In this document: piece after piece, positions 1 through 8,069 of the stretch
Numbering within the stretch: the first letter of the stretch is position 1
Layout: every line of letters begins with the position of its first letter
Origin: Firmicutes bacterium UBA5010
GTDB taxonomy: Bacteria; Bacillota; Clostridia; Tissierellales; Sedimentibacteraceae
Direction of reading: 5' to 3'
Length of the DNA: 64,000 nucleotides
Assembly: GCA_002396645.1 (NCBI GenBank)
Contig: DGYI01000015.1
Coordinates: forward strand, 124,001 to 188,000
Made by a program: the position numbers and the translations under genes
Notes under the pieces: model-generated
What the model saw: the letters and a program-made list of their open reading frames with translations, nothing else
Databases searched by the model: none
Told to the model about the DNA's origin: nothing

Positions 1-105
1 TGAGCAAGCTTCGTAAAACATATTCCAGTGTTTAATAACCGATATTTAAAAACAGAGCATTGTACATCAAGACAGGAAGTTGATTGTATGCTAGAATAAT
101 AAAAA

Positions 106-139
106 AACACCAGAGTGAAATACATTTTACTCTGGTGTT
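106..139 (-). terminator. Terminator-like hairpin reading leftward
   Basis: A perfect 11-bp inverted repeat (AACACCAGAGT at 106-116, ACTCTGGTGTT at 129-139). On the minus strand it is followed by seven T, the form of a rho-independent terminator. On the plus strand no T-run follows. The genes to its right run rightward, so the minus-strand transcript it would stop is not obvious. Confidence 0.5.
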
Positions 140-142
140 AAT

Positions 143-184
143 CCAAAGTTCCGATGTAATCGAGACTTTGGAACAATGGGAGGT
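143..184 (+). promoter_or_regulatory. GTA-loop leader hairpin (copy A) next to the araC-like gene SD
   Basis: An outer pair CCAAAGT (143-149)/ACTTTGG (165-171) encloses an inner stem CGAT-GTA-ATCG (152-162). It is followed within 12 bases by the GGGAGG ribosome-binding site and the ATG at 189. The core and its GAGACTTTGG flank match elements near 9.4, 24.7, 32.5 and 34.5 kb. The role is inferred to be post-transcriptional. Confidence 0.55.
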
Positions 185-188
185 TATT

Positions 189-1094
189 ATGCACGCATGG
201 GAACAAATACAGATTACGGTTGAATATATTGAAAATCATCTTGCCGAAGAAATTAAAATTAATGAACTGGCTAAATTAGCTTCACTATCTTCGTTCTATT
301 ATCAGAGGCTTTTCAGCCGTTTAGTCAAAAAAACGGTAAATGAATACATTAAGCTTCGTCGGCTTGCCAGAGCATCTGAGGCTTTACTTGATAAAAGTAT
401 TCGTATTTTGGATATTGCTTTGTCCTTTGGTTTTAAGTCACATGAAACCTTTACAAGAGCCTTTAAATCAGCTTATGGTATGACTCCTGAAAGTTATAGG
501 AATAATCCCGTCATTCTTAATAATTTTAATAAGCCGCAATTATTGTTAAACTATACTCTCGTGGATGAGAATGTACCTTTAATTGTAGACGAAATTGTAC
601 TTGAAATCAGGAGAGAAAGCTTAAATTCAGATGAATACTTTGTTGGGATGACTGTAGAAGAGCCAATAAATCAAATTCCGGGAGGAGGCGAAACCGGTGT
701 TGATAGATTAGCAAAATTATGGGATGATTTTCATTCTAAAAGTCCCAGAATATCAACTGTCAGAGCAAACAGTGATGAGCTAGGTGTAGCATATATGGGT
801 ACAAAAGAAGGTTATTACAGATATTTTGCGGGTGCACAGGCTATATCAAACGATGTGCCTGATGGTTACGATTTATGGGAATTATCAAGGGGAAACTATA
901 TTGTTTGTATGTTTGAAGCAGAGGATTTTAAGCATCTGGTAACAGACGCGATTTATAAGGCTCAAGGCTATTTATTCAATAGCTGGCTTCCTAATCATAA
1001 ACTATCGGTTTTGCCTTTTTGTGCAGAACGCTATAAAACCCATAGTCCTGAGACTTCAAGTATGGAAATATGGGTAAAAACAGAAGAATTATAA
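189..1094 (+). CDS. AraC family transcriptional regulator with GyrI-like effector domain
   Basis: A 301-residue protein with an N-terminal AraC/XylS-type DNA-binding domain (two helix-turn-helix units at about residues 25-45 and 72-100, the second ending in the typical GMTPESYR signature). A C-terminal half (about 150-300) resembles GyrI/BmrR-like small-molecule binding domains. Such proteins are usually activators responding to hydrophobic or cationic ligands. The frame is open from 84, but the ATG at 189 has a GGGAGG site 4 bases upstream, and the sequence before it forms a conserved leader hairpin, so 189 is preferred. A DUF3788 gene follows 15 bases downstream and is probably cotranscribed. 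The ligand and target genes are unknown. Confidence 0.85.
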   Translation: MHAWEQIQITVEYIENHLAEEIKINELAKLASLSSFYYQRLFSRLVKKTVNEYIKLRRLARASEALLDKSIRILDIALSFGFKSHETFTRAFKSAYGMTPESYRNNPVILNNFNKPQLLLNYTLVDENVPLIVDEIVLEIRRESLNSDEYFVGMTVEEPINQIPGGGETGVDRLAKLWDDFHSKSPRISTVRANSDELGVAYMGTKEGYYRYFAGAQAISNDVPDGYDLWELSRGNYIVCMFEAEDFKHLVTDAIYKAQGYLFNSWLPNHKLSVLPFCAERYKTHSPETSSMEIWVKTEEL

Positions 1095-1109
1095 AGGAGT
1101 TTATATCTA

Positions 1110-1541
1110 ATGGAATGGCATGAGATGTATAGTAAAAACAACCAGCCAAGTCTGGAAGAAATAGCGGATTTTGTGAATAATCCTATATGGAAAAAATTTA
1201 ATGATCAATTGCAAAGCCTGTATCATATACAGCCAAAGCTGTCGCATAGCAGTTGCTCCATGCAGCCGGGATGGAATGTAAAATATCAAAAAAGCGGAAA
1301 GTCTCTATGTACACTTTATCCTATGTCCGGTTTTTTCCTGGCACTTGTGGTGATTGGCAATAAAGAAATGGGAGAAGCGGAGCTTTTAATTCCTTCGTGC
1401 GACGCATATACAAAATCTGTTTTTCAGGATTCTGTTTTTTCTGCCGGGGGAAAATGGCTTATGCTTAAGATTGTTGATGAAAAAGTTTCAGATGATGTTA
1501 CCAGTTTAATTCAATTACGAGTAAAGCCTAAAAATAAATGA
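1110..1541 (+). CDS. DUF3788 family protein
   Basis: A 143-residue soluble protein with the look of the DUF3788 family: an N-terminal NPIWKKFNDQL segment, a central GWNVKYQKSGKSLCTLYP block and a C-terminal GGKWLMLKI block. The function of the family is not established; members often sit beside AraC or MerR regulators, as here. An AAAGGAG site overlaps the end of the upstream regulator gene, so the two form a short operon closed by the hairpin at 1542-1583. No signal peptide or membrane segment is visible. Confidence 0.75.
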   Translation: MEWHEMYSKNNQPSLEEIADFVNNPIWKKFNDQLQSLYHIQPKLSHSSCSMQPGWNVKYQKSGKSLCTLYPMSGFFLALVVIGNKEMGEAELLIPSCDAYTKSVFQDSVFSAGGKWLMLKIVDEKVSDDVTSLIQLRVKPKNK

Positions 1542-1590
1542 AGCAGTGCTGTCCTGTTTTTGATTTGACAAGACAGCACTGCTGTTTTTT
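1542..1590. terminator. Terminator between convergent DUF3788 gene and spoIIR
   Basis: A perfect 12-bp stem (AGCAGTGCTGTC at 1542-1553, GACAGCACTGCT at 1572-1583) followed on the plus strand by a T-run. It lies between two convergent genes. Confidence 0.85.
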
Positions 1591-1603
1591 CCTCCTTAAC
1601 TGT

Positions 1604-2251
1604 TTATTTTTCAGTTTTCATGAATCCCTGTATAAGTTCAACGATTTTTGATTTTAATTTTATCTGTGAATATCCCCTGTTTGTTTTTATCAGTTCAATT
1701 TCTTGTTCTGTCAGCACTTCTTTTAATTTTTCTTCTATGCTTGCAAATTCAGTATCCAAGTCCAATGCCTTTCCAAAGTCGGTAAAGCACAGAGGCGGAA
1801 ACATGACACACCACCAATTTTTGCCTTTTGCCTCCCCTATTTCAACCCTTACAGCATCATAGTCTCCGCTTGGAAGTGTGAAATCGTCATATTCTCTAAT
1901 CGGGAAATTATAGTTACCGTAGTAGACTTCAACATTGTAATAATAACCCTCATCATATATTGTTTTTTGAGCTATAGATTTTATTTCGTTCAGATTTTTC
2001 AGTATAAGTGATTCACTTTCCTGCTTGTTTGAAATATTTTTAAATCTTTTGTTAAAGTTATTTATTATATTGTTTCTTACCTTAAGTTTTAATTCCTGGT
2101 CATGTAAGGTGTCGGAGTTTGCAAGTATATGCAGTCTTATTATCTTATCCTCTAGCCTTATTATTTCAAAATATGATTCAAACGCGTATGCAGCAGTCAT
2201 GGTGATTGCAAGAATTATAACCACTGCTATAATTTTATTTCTATATTTCAT
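1604..2251 (-). CDS. spoIIR: Stage II sporulation protein R
   Basis: A 215-residue protein with one N-terminal hydrophobic segment (about residues 7-25) that exports it from the forespore. In the known family SpoIIR is made in the forespore and triggers processing of pro-sigma-E by SpoIIGA in the mother cell. Recognisable motifs are IIRLHILANSDT with DQELKLKVR (about 37-60) and the strongly conserved GKNWWCVMFPPLC block (about 142-154). It is the last gene of the germination-receptor cluster, 27 bases after gerAC, and is likely cotranscribed with it or driven by an internal forespore promoter that I could not identify. Confidence 0.9.
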   Translation of the reverse strand: MKYRNKIIAVVIILAITMTAAYAFESYFEIIRLEDKIIRLHILANSDTLHDQELKLKVRNNIINNFNKRFKNISNKQESESLILKNLNEIKSIAQKTIYDEGYYYNVEVYYGNYNFPIREYDDFTLPSGDYDAVRVEIGEAKGKNWWCVMFPPLCFTDFGKALDLDTEFASIEEKLKEVLTEQEIELIKTNRGYSQIKLKSKIVELIQGFMKTEK

Positions 2252-2278
2252 CCTTTTTCAATGTCTCCCTTTGTTCTA

Positions 2279-3394
2279 TTATCTGACCATGCCGCTATTG
2301 TTTATTTTGACATTATAATTAACTTCGATATCTGCATTTTTAAAAACTTCATCATATCTGTCCTTTATTTTTTCATAGTCGGCTTTTTTATATTTCATCA
2401 AGATATCTTTTACTTCCAACATATCCATTTGATATTTATTCTGCATTTTGTATATAAGCTTATCTGTATGCTCTGATATTACTTCATTTACCTCGTTAGC
2501 TAATCTTTTTATAAAATCACTGTCCGAGCTGTCAAGCTTTGTCATATCGTAAGCACTTATATTGCATAAAACAGTTACATAATATATTGCACTTAATTTA
2601 CCCTCTTTTAAATCTATCTTCTGAGAAATAACAGTATTTTCTACATTTACTGTAATCGGAATATCATCAAGAGATACATTTACTCTTGTCATGCCCGATA
2701 TTCCTCCCTTTGTTAAAACAGATAAAATGCTGTTTTCTACGTGGTTTATATAGTCTATAAGCTCATAATTCTTTATTACCGCTGCACCATCTATAGCCAG
2801 TCTTTCATTTCTTATTTCTATAGATGGAATTAAGGCATTTCCAACACCTTGCAGATTCAAAGCAACCTCATCAAAGCTGTATGTTGTTTGAAAGCCTAGC
2901 TTTTTTAGCTTAATTAAAAATTCATTTATATACCTTCCGACTAAAGGATTGTCATCTATTTCAAAATTTATTATGTCAGATGCCTTATTCTTTGCTACTA
3001 CTAATTTTACCTTTCTGTTAATTTGAGGTGAACGCTCTATCTCATCAAATAAGGTTTTGACGCTGTCTTGATTTTTTACAACATCCTCCCCTATGACGAC
3101 AACCTGCATCAAGCTGTCTGATGCAATTTTATCAGTAGTAAATATGTTTTCATAATAGAAGGAAGTTAAATTTTCCGAATCCTGAGTCATGGTATACCTT
3201 TTGTCCTCAGAGCCTGTACTTACTACCGGCACTTCGGCTGTAAATGTATATTCGTCGGAATTTTTTTCACTGGCGTCTATTCCTACCGCAAATAAGTATT
3301 CTCTGTCGTTTATCTCTACGCCGTCTCTGACCGTACAGCCTGTTAAAAAAAGTGCGAAAATCATAGCCAATATAAAAGCTTTAAGCTTCATCAT
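2279..3394 (-). CDS. gerAC: Spore germination lipoprotein, GerAC/GerBC family
   Basis: A 371-residue lipoprotein with a signal peptide ending in the lipobox LTGC (Cys20). The mature protein starts with the typical GerC segment DGVEINDREYLFAVGIDASE and carries the family's N-terminal and C-terminal domains. GerC proteins are the outer-surface subunit of the Ger(x)A-B-C germinant receptor in the spore inner membrane. The start overlaps the end of the permease gene by 14 bases, which implies translational coupling. The germinant cannot be predicted from sequence. Confidence 0.9.
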   Translation of the reverse strand: MMKLKAFILAMIFALFLTGCTVRDGVEINDREYLFAVGIDASEKNSDEYTFTAEVPVVSTGSEDKRYTMTQDSENLTSFYYENIFTTDKIASDSLMQVVVIGEDVVKNQDSVKTLFDEIERSPQINRKVKLVVAKNKASDIINFEIDDNPLVGRYINEFLIKLKKLGFQTTYSFDEVALNLQGVGNALIPSIEIRNERLAIDGAAVIKNYELIDYINHVENSILSVLTKGGISGMTRVNVSLDDIPITVNVENTVISQKIDLKEGKLSAIYYVTVLCNISAYDMTKLDSSDSDFIKRLANEVNEVISEHTDKLIYKMQNKYQMDMLEVKDILMKYKKADYEKIKDRYDEVFKNADIEVNYNVKINNSGMVR

Positions 3395-4472
3395 TTGCCT
3401 TCCTCCTCTTTTTATCTATTGCTATAAGTAACAGTATTATCAAAATATTGCTTACTAAAAAGATATATACAGGTATTTTTATGTATTTAATAACAACATT
3501 TATTCCCGGAAGAAGACATGCTGCCATGTATATAATAGGTGTCTGAATGAAAATAAAATATCCGTTATCAACAGTTCTCAGTGTTTTTTGCAAAGACAAA
3601 TCAGTAAAATACAGTATTATCGACAGTGAAATAAATGCACATACGATATTGAGAGATATCCCGACTGCTTCGGTATTTTCTATAAAAGACCCCGGCAAAT
3701 TTAAAAATTTAAGTATTGATAAAAAGGGCCACATAAGCCTTCTTGCCTCTCCTTGTCCGAACTTAAACATTACCAGAAAAAAGCACAGTATATAAATTGC
3801 ACTGCTTGTCAGTAAAAACCTTCTGTTTTCTCTGAGATTTTTTTTATGCTCGTTTACATAGGGATTTGAAAATAAAAGTATAACAAAACCGAAAAACCCT
3901 ACGAGAGCATAAGGTACTCCGCTTAAAACGCCTTGTATATCAAGCGGAAATATCGGAAATATATTGCTGATGCTTGAGTATGATGTCGACAGTGCTGTTA
4001 CTACAAGCAAAGGTCCCATTGCGATAATTACTGTTATATGCGCTATTTGTGCGATTGTGTTAATTCCCTTTTGTGTAGCATATGATGAGGTTATAAGAAT
4101 TATCAATATTATAACGTTGCTGGGAGTTCTGAAGAGCATGAACATTTTTACCTGCTCGGAAAAATCCTTTAAAAGTATACTGCTTGCAAGTATAAAAAAG
4201 CTGATATACAAGACACCTATTATCTTTACCGCAAATTTAGGCATATAATCCGCACAAATATCCAAAAGAGTTTTATCCGGATGATTTTCTTGAAGTTTGA
4301 TTATCGGTTTAGTGAATATTAAGGCTATAAGCATTGCAATAACTATGCTCATCCAAGCTGTCGGCCCGTCTGTACTGGAGATCAATACAGGCAAAAGCAT
4401 TATTTGATATATAAATGACAGTAAAATCAGCATAGATGTATTTTGATTTGCTGTGATTTTAGTTTTAAACAT
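3381..4472 (-). CDS. gerAB: Spore germination permease-like protein, GerAB family
   Basis: A 363-residue, almost wholly hydrophobic protein with about ten transmembrane segments, belonging to the spore germination subset of the APC superfamily. It begins with the family-typical TANQNTSMLILL and ends with a short lysine/arginine-rich tail. In characterised receptors the B subunit carries the germinant-binding pocket. It lies 56 bases after the A subunit and overlaps the C subunit gene by 14 bases. Length is normal for the family. Confidence 0.9.
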   Translation of the reverse strand: MFKTKITANQNTSMLILLSFIYQIMLLPVLISSTDGPTAWMSIVIAMLIALIFTKPIIKLQENHPDKTLLDICADYMPKFAVKIIGVLYISFFILASSILLKDFSEQVKMFMLFRTPSNVIILIILITSSYATQKGINTIAQIAHITVIIAMGPLLVVTALSTSYSSISNIFPIFPLDIQGVLSGVPYALVGFFGFVILLFSNPYVNEHKKNLRENRRFLLTSSAIYILCFFLVMFKFGQGEARRLMWPFLSILKFLNLPGSFIENTEAVGISLNIVCAFISLSIILYFTDLSLQKTLRTVDNGYFIFIQTPIIYMAACLLPGINVVIKYIKIPVYIFLVSNILIILLLIAIDKKRRKANDEA

Positions 4473-4528
4473 ATCGTCCTCCTTATTGTTTTACCTTGTT
4501 TAAAAATTATTATATGAAACTGACTTAT

Positions 4529-6007
4529 TCAGTTATTTTTACGCAAATATTGCGGTTTATGCACCATGTTTTTTATTCTGTGCCTTATTATTGTGTCTTT
4601 TAAATCACGCTTGTTTTCTACAAAGCTGGTGAAAGGTGACATATACGGGATGCCCATGCTTTTTAACGAGCATAAATGCGTCAGCAGCAAGCATACTCCA
4701 AGTGCTACACCGAACAATCCCAAGGTAGCTGCAAGTATAATAAACAAAAATCTAAGCATCCTCAGTGAGGTTGAAAAATTGTAGCTAGGTATGGCAAAAG
4801 ACGATATGGTGGTAAGGGCTACAATAATAATTACAAGAGGTGAAATAAGTCCCGCCTCAACAGATGCCTGCCCTATAACCAAACCTCCGACAATACCTAT
4901 AGTTGAGCCGATAGGTCCTACTATTCTCATTCCCGCTTCCCTAATAAGCTCCATAACAATCTCTATAAGAGTTGCTTCAAACCACGCCGGAAAAGGAACT
5001 TTTGCTCTTGAGGCCGCGACATACAGAACAAGTTCCGTAGGAAGCATATTTGGATGGAAGCTCGTAATCGCCACATATAAAGCCGGCAGCAATATTGTTA
5101 TCGGCAATGCCAGATATCTGAACATTCTTATCATACAAGCCAAAAGCCATCTCTCATAGTAATCCTCTGATGACTGCATAAATACAGCCATTATAGCAGG
5201 TACTATAAGAACCTGAGGCGTATTATCCACACCTATTACAACTCTGCCCTCATATATGGCAGATGCTGCGGCATCCGGTCTTTGTGTGTTTTCAATCTGG
5301 GGAAACGGAGAGAAATTATTATCCTCTATCAGTTCTTCTATATAAGAGCTTTCAAGTATTGCCTCTATATTAATTTTGGACAGCCTTTTATTAAGCTCCT
5401 CCAAAACAGGCTTGTTTACCTTTCCTTCCATATACATTAAGGCTATATCTGTCTTCGACTGACTTCCCACTTGCATAAACTTGACCTTTAGCTTAGGGTC
5501 TTTTATTCTTCTTCTGATTAATGTAACGTTGACCTTTAGTGTTTCATTAAAGCCATCTCTTGGTCCTCTCAACAAGGTTTCGGCAACAGGCTCTGAAACT
5601 CCCCTTGTAGGCCAGCCTCTGGAGGAAATCATGATTGCCTTTGTACAGCCGTCTATAAATAACACCGTTTCTCCAGACAAAATTTTATCGGTAGCCATAG
5701 TCAAGCCATCGACAGAGCTTACCTCTGCTGTGGCTATGCTTGTCAGTGCTGCCATCTTATCGAGTTCTTTGTCAGAATTTTTTTCAAATTCAGCGAAATC
5801 AAAATTCTCCATTAAACTTCCGATTGCATATTCACTCACGGCATCCTTTGTCGTCAAACCGTCAACATAAACAAGGCACATTTTTACTTTCTCTTTTTTC
5901 CCACATTCTATTGTTCTGTATATAATGTCATCTGCGTCCTTAAAAATTTCTTTTAAGGATAAAATAGTTTTGCTTAACTTAACATTTATATCTGTATTAT
6001 TGTTCAT
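4529..6007 (-). CDS. gerAA: Spore germination protein, GerAA family
   Basis: A 492-residue A subunit of a Ger receptor. The N-terminal half is cytoplasmic and hydrophilic; family blocks include LFIDG (about residue 115), GWPTRGVSEPVAETLLRGPR (about 130-149) and FPQIENTQRPDAAASAIYEGR (about 235-255, shown here only as landmarks). The C-terminal half has about five membrane segments and ends with a short cytoplasmic tail. A subunits are now thought to form oligomeric channels in the spore membrane. A GGGGGTAGGG stretch upstream of the ATG at 6007 supplies the ribosome-binding site. It follows the small membrane gene by 21 bases. Confidence 0.92.
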   Translation of the reverse strand: MNNNTDINVKLSKTILSLKEIFKDADDIIYRTIECGKKEKVKMCLVYVDGLTTKDAVSEYAIGSLMENFDFAEFEKNSDKELDKMAALTSIATAEVSSVDGLTMATDKILSGETVLFIDGCTKAIMISSRGWPTRGVSEPVAETLLRGPRDGFNETLKVNVTLIRRRIKDPKLKVKFMQVGSQSKTDIALMYMEGKVNKPVLEELNKRLSKINIEAILESSYIEELIEDNNFSPFPQIENTQRPDAAASAIYEGRVVIGVDNTPQVLIVPAIMAVFMQSSEDYYERWLLACMIRMFRYLALPITILLPALYVAITSFHPNMLPTELVLYVAASRAKVPFPAWFEATLIEIVMELIREAGMRIVGPIGSTIGIVGGLVIGQASVEAGLISPLVIIIVALTTISSFAIPSYNFSTSLRMLRFLFIILAATLGLFGVALGVCLLLTHLCSLKSMGIPYMSPFTSFVENKRDLKDTIIRHRIKNMVHKPQYLRKNN

Positions 6008-6028
6008 TTTCTCAGCCCTACCCCCTTT

Positions 6029-6232
6029 TTAGTAAATACTCATTAATATTATTGCAGCAACGGTGAACAAACCATAAAATATACCTATTCCCATAGCAAT
6101 TCTGTAGTCCTTATACTTCCCTGACTGTTTCAGATGCTTGCTGGTTTTGAATATCAAAAAATAGCTTATTATAACAAAAACAGCAACTACGCCATTATTC
6201 AATGTACTTTTTAATTCATTTAATAAAAACAT
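6029..6232 (-). CDS. Small two-pass membrane protein at head of the ger operon
   Basis: A 67-residue protein with two hydrophobic segments (about 14-29 and 46-66) separated by a basic loop. Small proteins of this shape precede GerA operons in some clostridia (the group labelled CLC_0170-like), and the position here fits, but the identification rests on size, topology and context only. It may be an accessory subunit comparable in size to the GerD/GerX-type helper proteins. Its AAGGTG ribosome-binding site lies inside one arm of a long inverted repeat (6233-6335), so its translation, and that of coupled genes, may be controlled by RNA structure. Confidence 0.65.
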   Translation of the reverse strand: MFLLNELKSTLNNGVVAVFVIISYFLIFKTSKHLKQSGKYKDYRIAMGIGIFYGLFTVAAIILMSIY

Positions 6233-6335
6233 AAAAACACCTTCTTGTTAAATATTAGAGTAACCGAATTTGGCTCTGCGTAAGAGCACGATAAAATTCT
6301 GTTACTTGTAATATTTACAAACAAAGGTGTTTTTA
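6233..6335 (-). promoter_or_regulatory. Long imperfect inverted repeat sequestering the first SD of the ger operon
   Basis: Two arms of about 32-35 bases (6233-6264 and 6301-6335) are near-complementary: AAAAACACCTT, then AAATATTA and GTAAC blocks, match in order. Between them is a small hairpin GCTCT-GCGTA-AGAGC. As RNA on the minus strand the whole leader folds on itself and the SD AAGGTG pairs with the distal CACCTT. It could be a regulatory leader or a remnant of a miniature inverted-repeat element. Confidence 0.6.
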
Positions 6336-6360
6336 TACACATTTTGAAAATTTAATTATG

Positions 6361-7797
6361 TTAAATCTTATATTTTTGTTTTTTCCTGACTAATGTGGAT
6401 ATATCTATTCCCAGTATATCCGCAGCAGATTTAAGTGTCTGAGAGCTGTTCAGAGTCTTTAAAATTTCATCCTTTTCAAATTTCTCCATTCTGTCCTTTA
6501 AAGACCTTGAGCTGTCCGAATAATGCAGCTCATATTTATATGTCATTTCTTTATCCCCTATTATCAGCTGATCTTGGAATAAATTTTTGCTTATACACGG
6601 TGTATCCGTTATTAAAACAAGCCTCTCTATTATATTTTTCATTTCTCTTATGTTTCCGGGCCAGTCATATGCTATGAACTTCTCTGTACAATCGGCTGAA
6701 AAAAAGGTGTTTTTGCTGTATTTATTGTTAAAATACTCTATAAATTCCTGTGATAAAGGCATTATATCTTCTCTTCTGTATCTCAGAGGAGGTATAACAA
6801 AATTAACTACATTCAGCCTGTAATATAAATCACTTCTGAATTTCTTTTCTTCAACGAGCTGCTTAAGCTCAGCATTTGTCGCAGCTATAACTCTTGCGTT
6901 AAATTCAACAGGCTTGACTCCTCCTATACGATAAAAGAACTTATCATTTATTACATTCAATAATTTTACCTGCAAGGCATAAGGCATATCTCCTATTTCA
7001 TCTAAAAATAAAACCCCGTTGTTAGCCTCCTCAAACAAGCCTTTCTTTCCGCCCCTTTGAGCTCCGGAAAATGCTCCCTCCTCATATCCGAAAAATTCTG
7101 ATTCTAACAAATTTTCAGGCACTGCACCGCAATTTATTTTAACAAATTTTCCTTTTTTATTTTTATTTGATTTATTATATATATAGGAAGCAAGAAAATC
7201 CTTCCCTACTCCGGTTTCACCAAGTATCAGTATAGTGCTGTCAAAGAATGCTATTTTATCGGCTTTTTCATAAATATCTTTTAGGACTTCATTATTTGAT
7301 ATGAATTGATTATCCGCATCTATACTTGGAGCTTCCTCTATATAGCTCGGTCTTTTTATAGTTAAATCTTCTCTTATAGAAACATTTTTCATCATTTTGT
7401 CAAGCTCGGACACATCTCTGATTACAGCTATTGTTCTGATAAGATTTCCCTCATCATCAAATATAGGTGAGCCTGAAACCAAGCATTTTTGACCTTCTGT
7501 ATAGTTATTTATTGTAAACACCGTACTTTTTGTTTCTATGACCTTCGAGCAGCAGGAATTGGGAAGAACGTCAAGTCTTCTTAACTCATACACAGTCTTC
7601 CCGATAATTTTATCTCTTGATAAACCTGAAAGTGCCAAAAACGCATCGTTAACAAAAAGAGTTTTTCCTGCATTATCTGTTATATATATTCCGTCCTCCA
7701 GCTTATTCAGCATTTCATTGTGTATGTATTGCTGTTTGGTCAAATATTCAATTTGCTTTTCAAGCTCTTTTATAAGCTTCAAACTTTTATCTTCCAT
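6361..7797 (-). CDS. Sigma-54-dependent transcriptional activator with PAS domain
   Basis: A 478-residue enhancer-binding protein. Order: coiled N-terminus, PAS sensor (about 28-135), AAA+ domain (about 165-395) with Walker A GETGVGKD (193-200), sigma-54 contact loop GAFSGA (241-246, a Ser variant of the usual GAFTGA) and Walker B LFLDEIGD (263-270), then a Fis-type helix-turn-helix at the C-terminus (about 440-478). It is divergent from the thiolase/CoA-transferase genes, whose upstream region has a sigma-54 promoter and three palindromes. It is therefore the likely activator of acetoacetate or short-chain fatty acid metabolism, comparable to AtoC-type or other CoA-transferase-linked regulators. 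The ligand of the PAS domain is unknown. Confidence 0.92.
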   Translation of the reverse strand: MEDKSLKLIKELEKQIEYLTKQQYIHNEMLNKLEDGIYITDNAGKTLFVNDAFLALSGLSRDKIIGKTVYELRRLDVLPNSCCSKVIETKSTVFTINNYTEGQKCLVSGSPIFDDEGNLIRTIAVIRDVSELDKMMKNVSIREDLTIKRPSYIEEAPSIDADNQFISNNEVLKDIYEKADKIAFFDSTILILGETGVGKDFLASYIYNKSNKNKKGKFVKINCGAVPENLLESEFFGYEEGAFSGAQRGGKKGLFEEANNGVLFLDEIGDMPYALQVKLLNVINDKFFYRIGGVKPVEFNARVIAATNAELKQLVEEKKFRSDLYYRLNVVNFVIPPLRYRREDIMPLSQEFIEYFNNKYSKNTFFSADCTEKFIAYDWPGNIREMKNIIERLVLITDTPCISKNLFQDQLIIGDKEMTYKYELHYSDSSRSLKDRMEKFEKDEILKTLNSSQTLKSAADILGIDISTLVRKKQKYKI

Positions 7798-7900
7798 ACA
7801 ATATCAATCCTATCTTTTTTTATATACTGATATCCGATATAAAAACCTCTGTAAAATCAAGGTTTTAATTTGGATATTAGTATTATTTTATCACAGGGTA

Positions 7901-7945
7901 TGCAATTTTGCAAATGCAGTTTTGCATATCTTATGCAAAATTGCA
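7901..7945. promoter_or_regulatory. Three TGCA-N4-TGCA palindromes, probable activator binding sites
   Basis: Three 12-bp sites lie at 7901-7912 (TGCAATTTTGCA), 7915-7926 (TGCAGTTTTGCA) and 7934-7945 (TGCAAAATTGCA); the third is the exact reverse complement of the first. They end 54 bases upstream of the -24 element and sit between the sigma-54 activator gene and its presumed target operon, the usual place for an upstream activating sequence. Binding is inferred. Confidence 0.7.
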
Positions 7946-7999
7946 TATCTGCATAATATTCTTTACTGTAATTACAACACTTTCCTAAATTAAAAAACA

Positions 8000-8015
8000 T
8001 GGCATAAATATTGCT
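8000..8015 (+). promoter_or_regulatory. Sigma-54 (-24/-12) promoter of the thiolase operon
   Basis: TGGCAT at 8000-8005 and TTGCT at 8011-8015, separated by 5 bases, match the sigma-54 consensus TGGCAC-N5-TTGCW with one difference. The thiolase ATG is 55 bases downstream of this element, with an AGGAGG site in between. Confidence 0.85.
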
Positions 8016-8069
8016 TATAATCATATAATAAAAGAAAATTTTTATATACATGTTATATAGGAGGTATTT

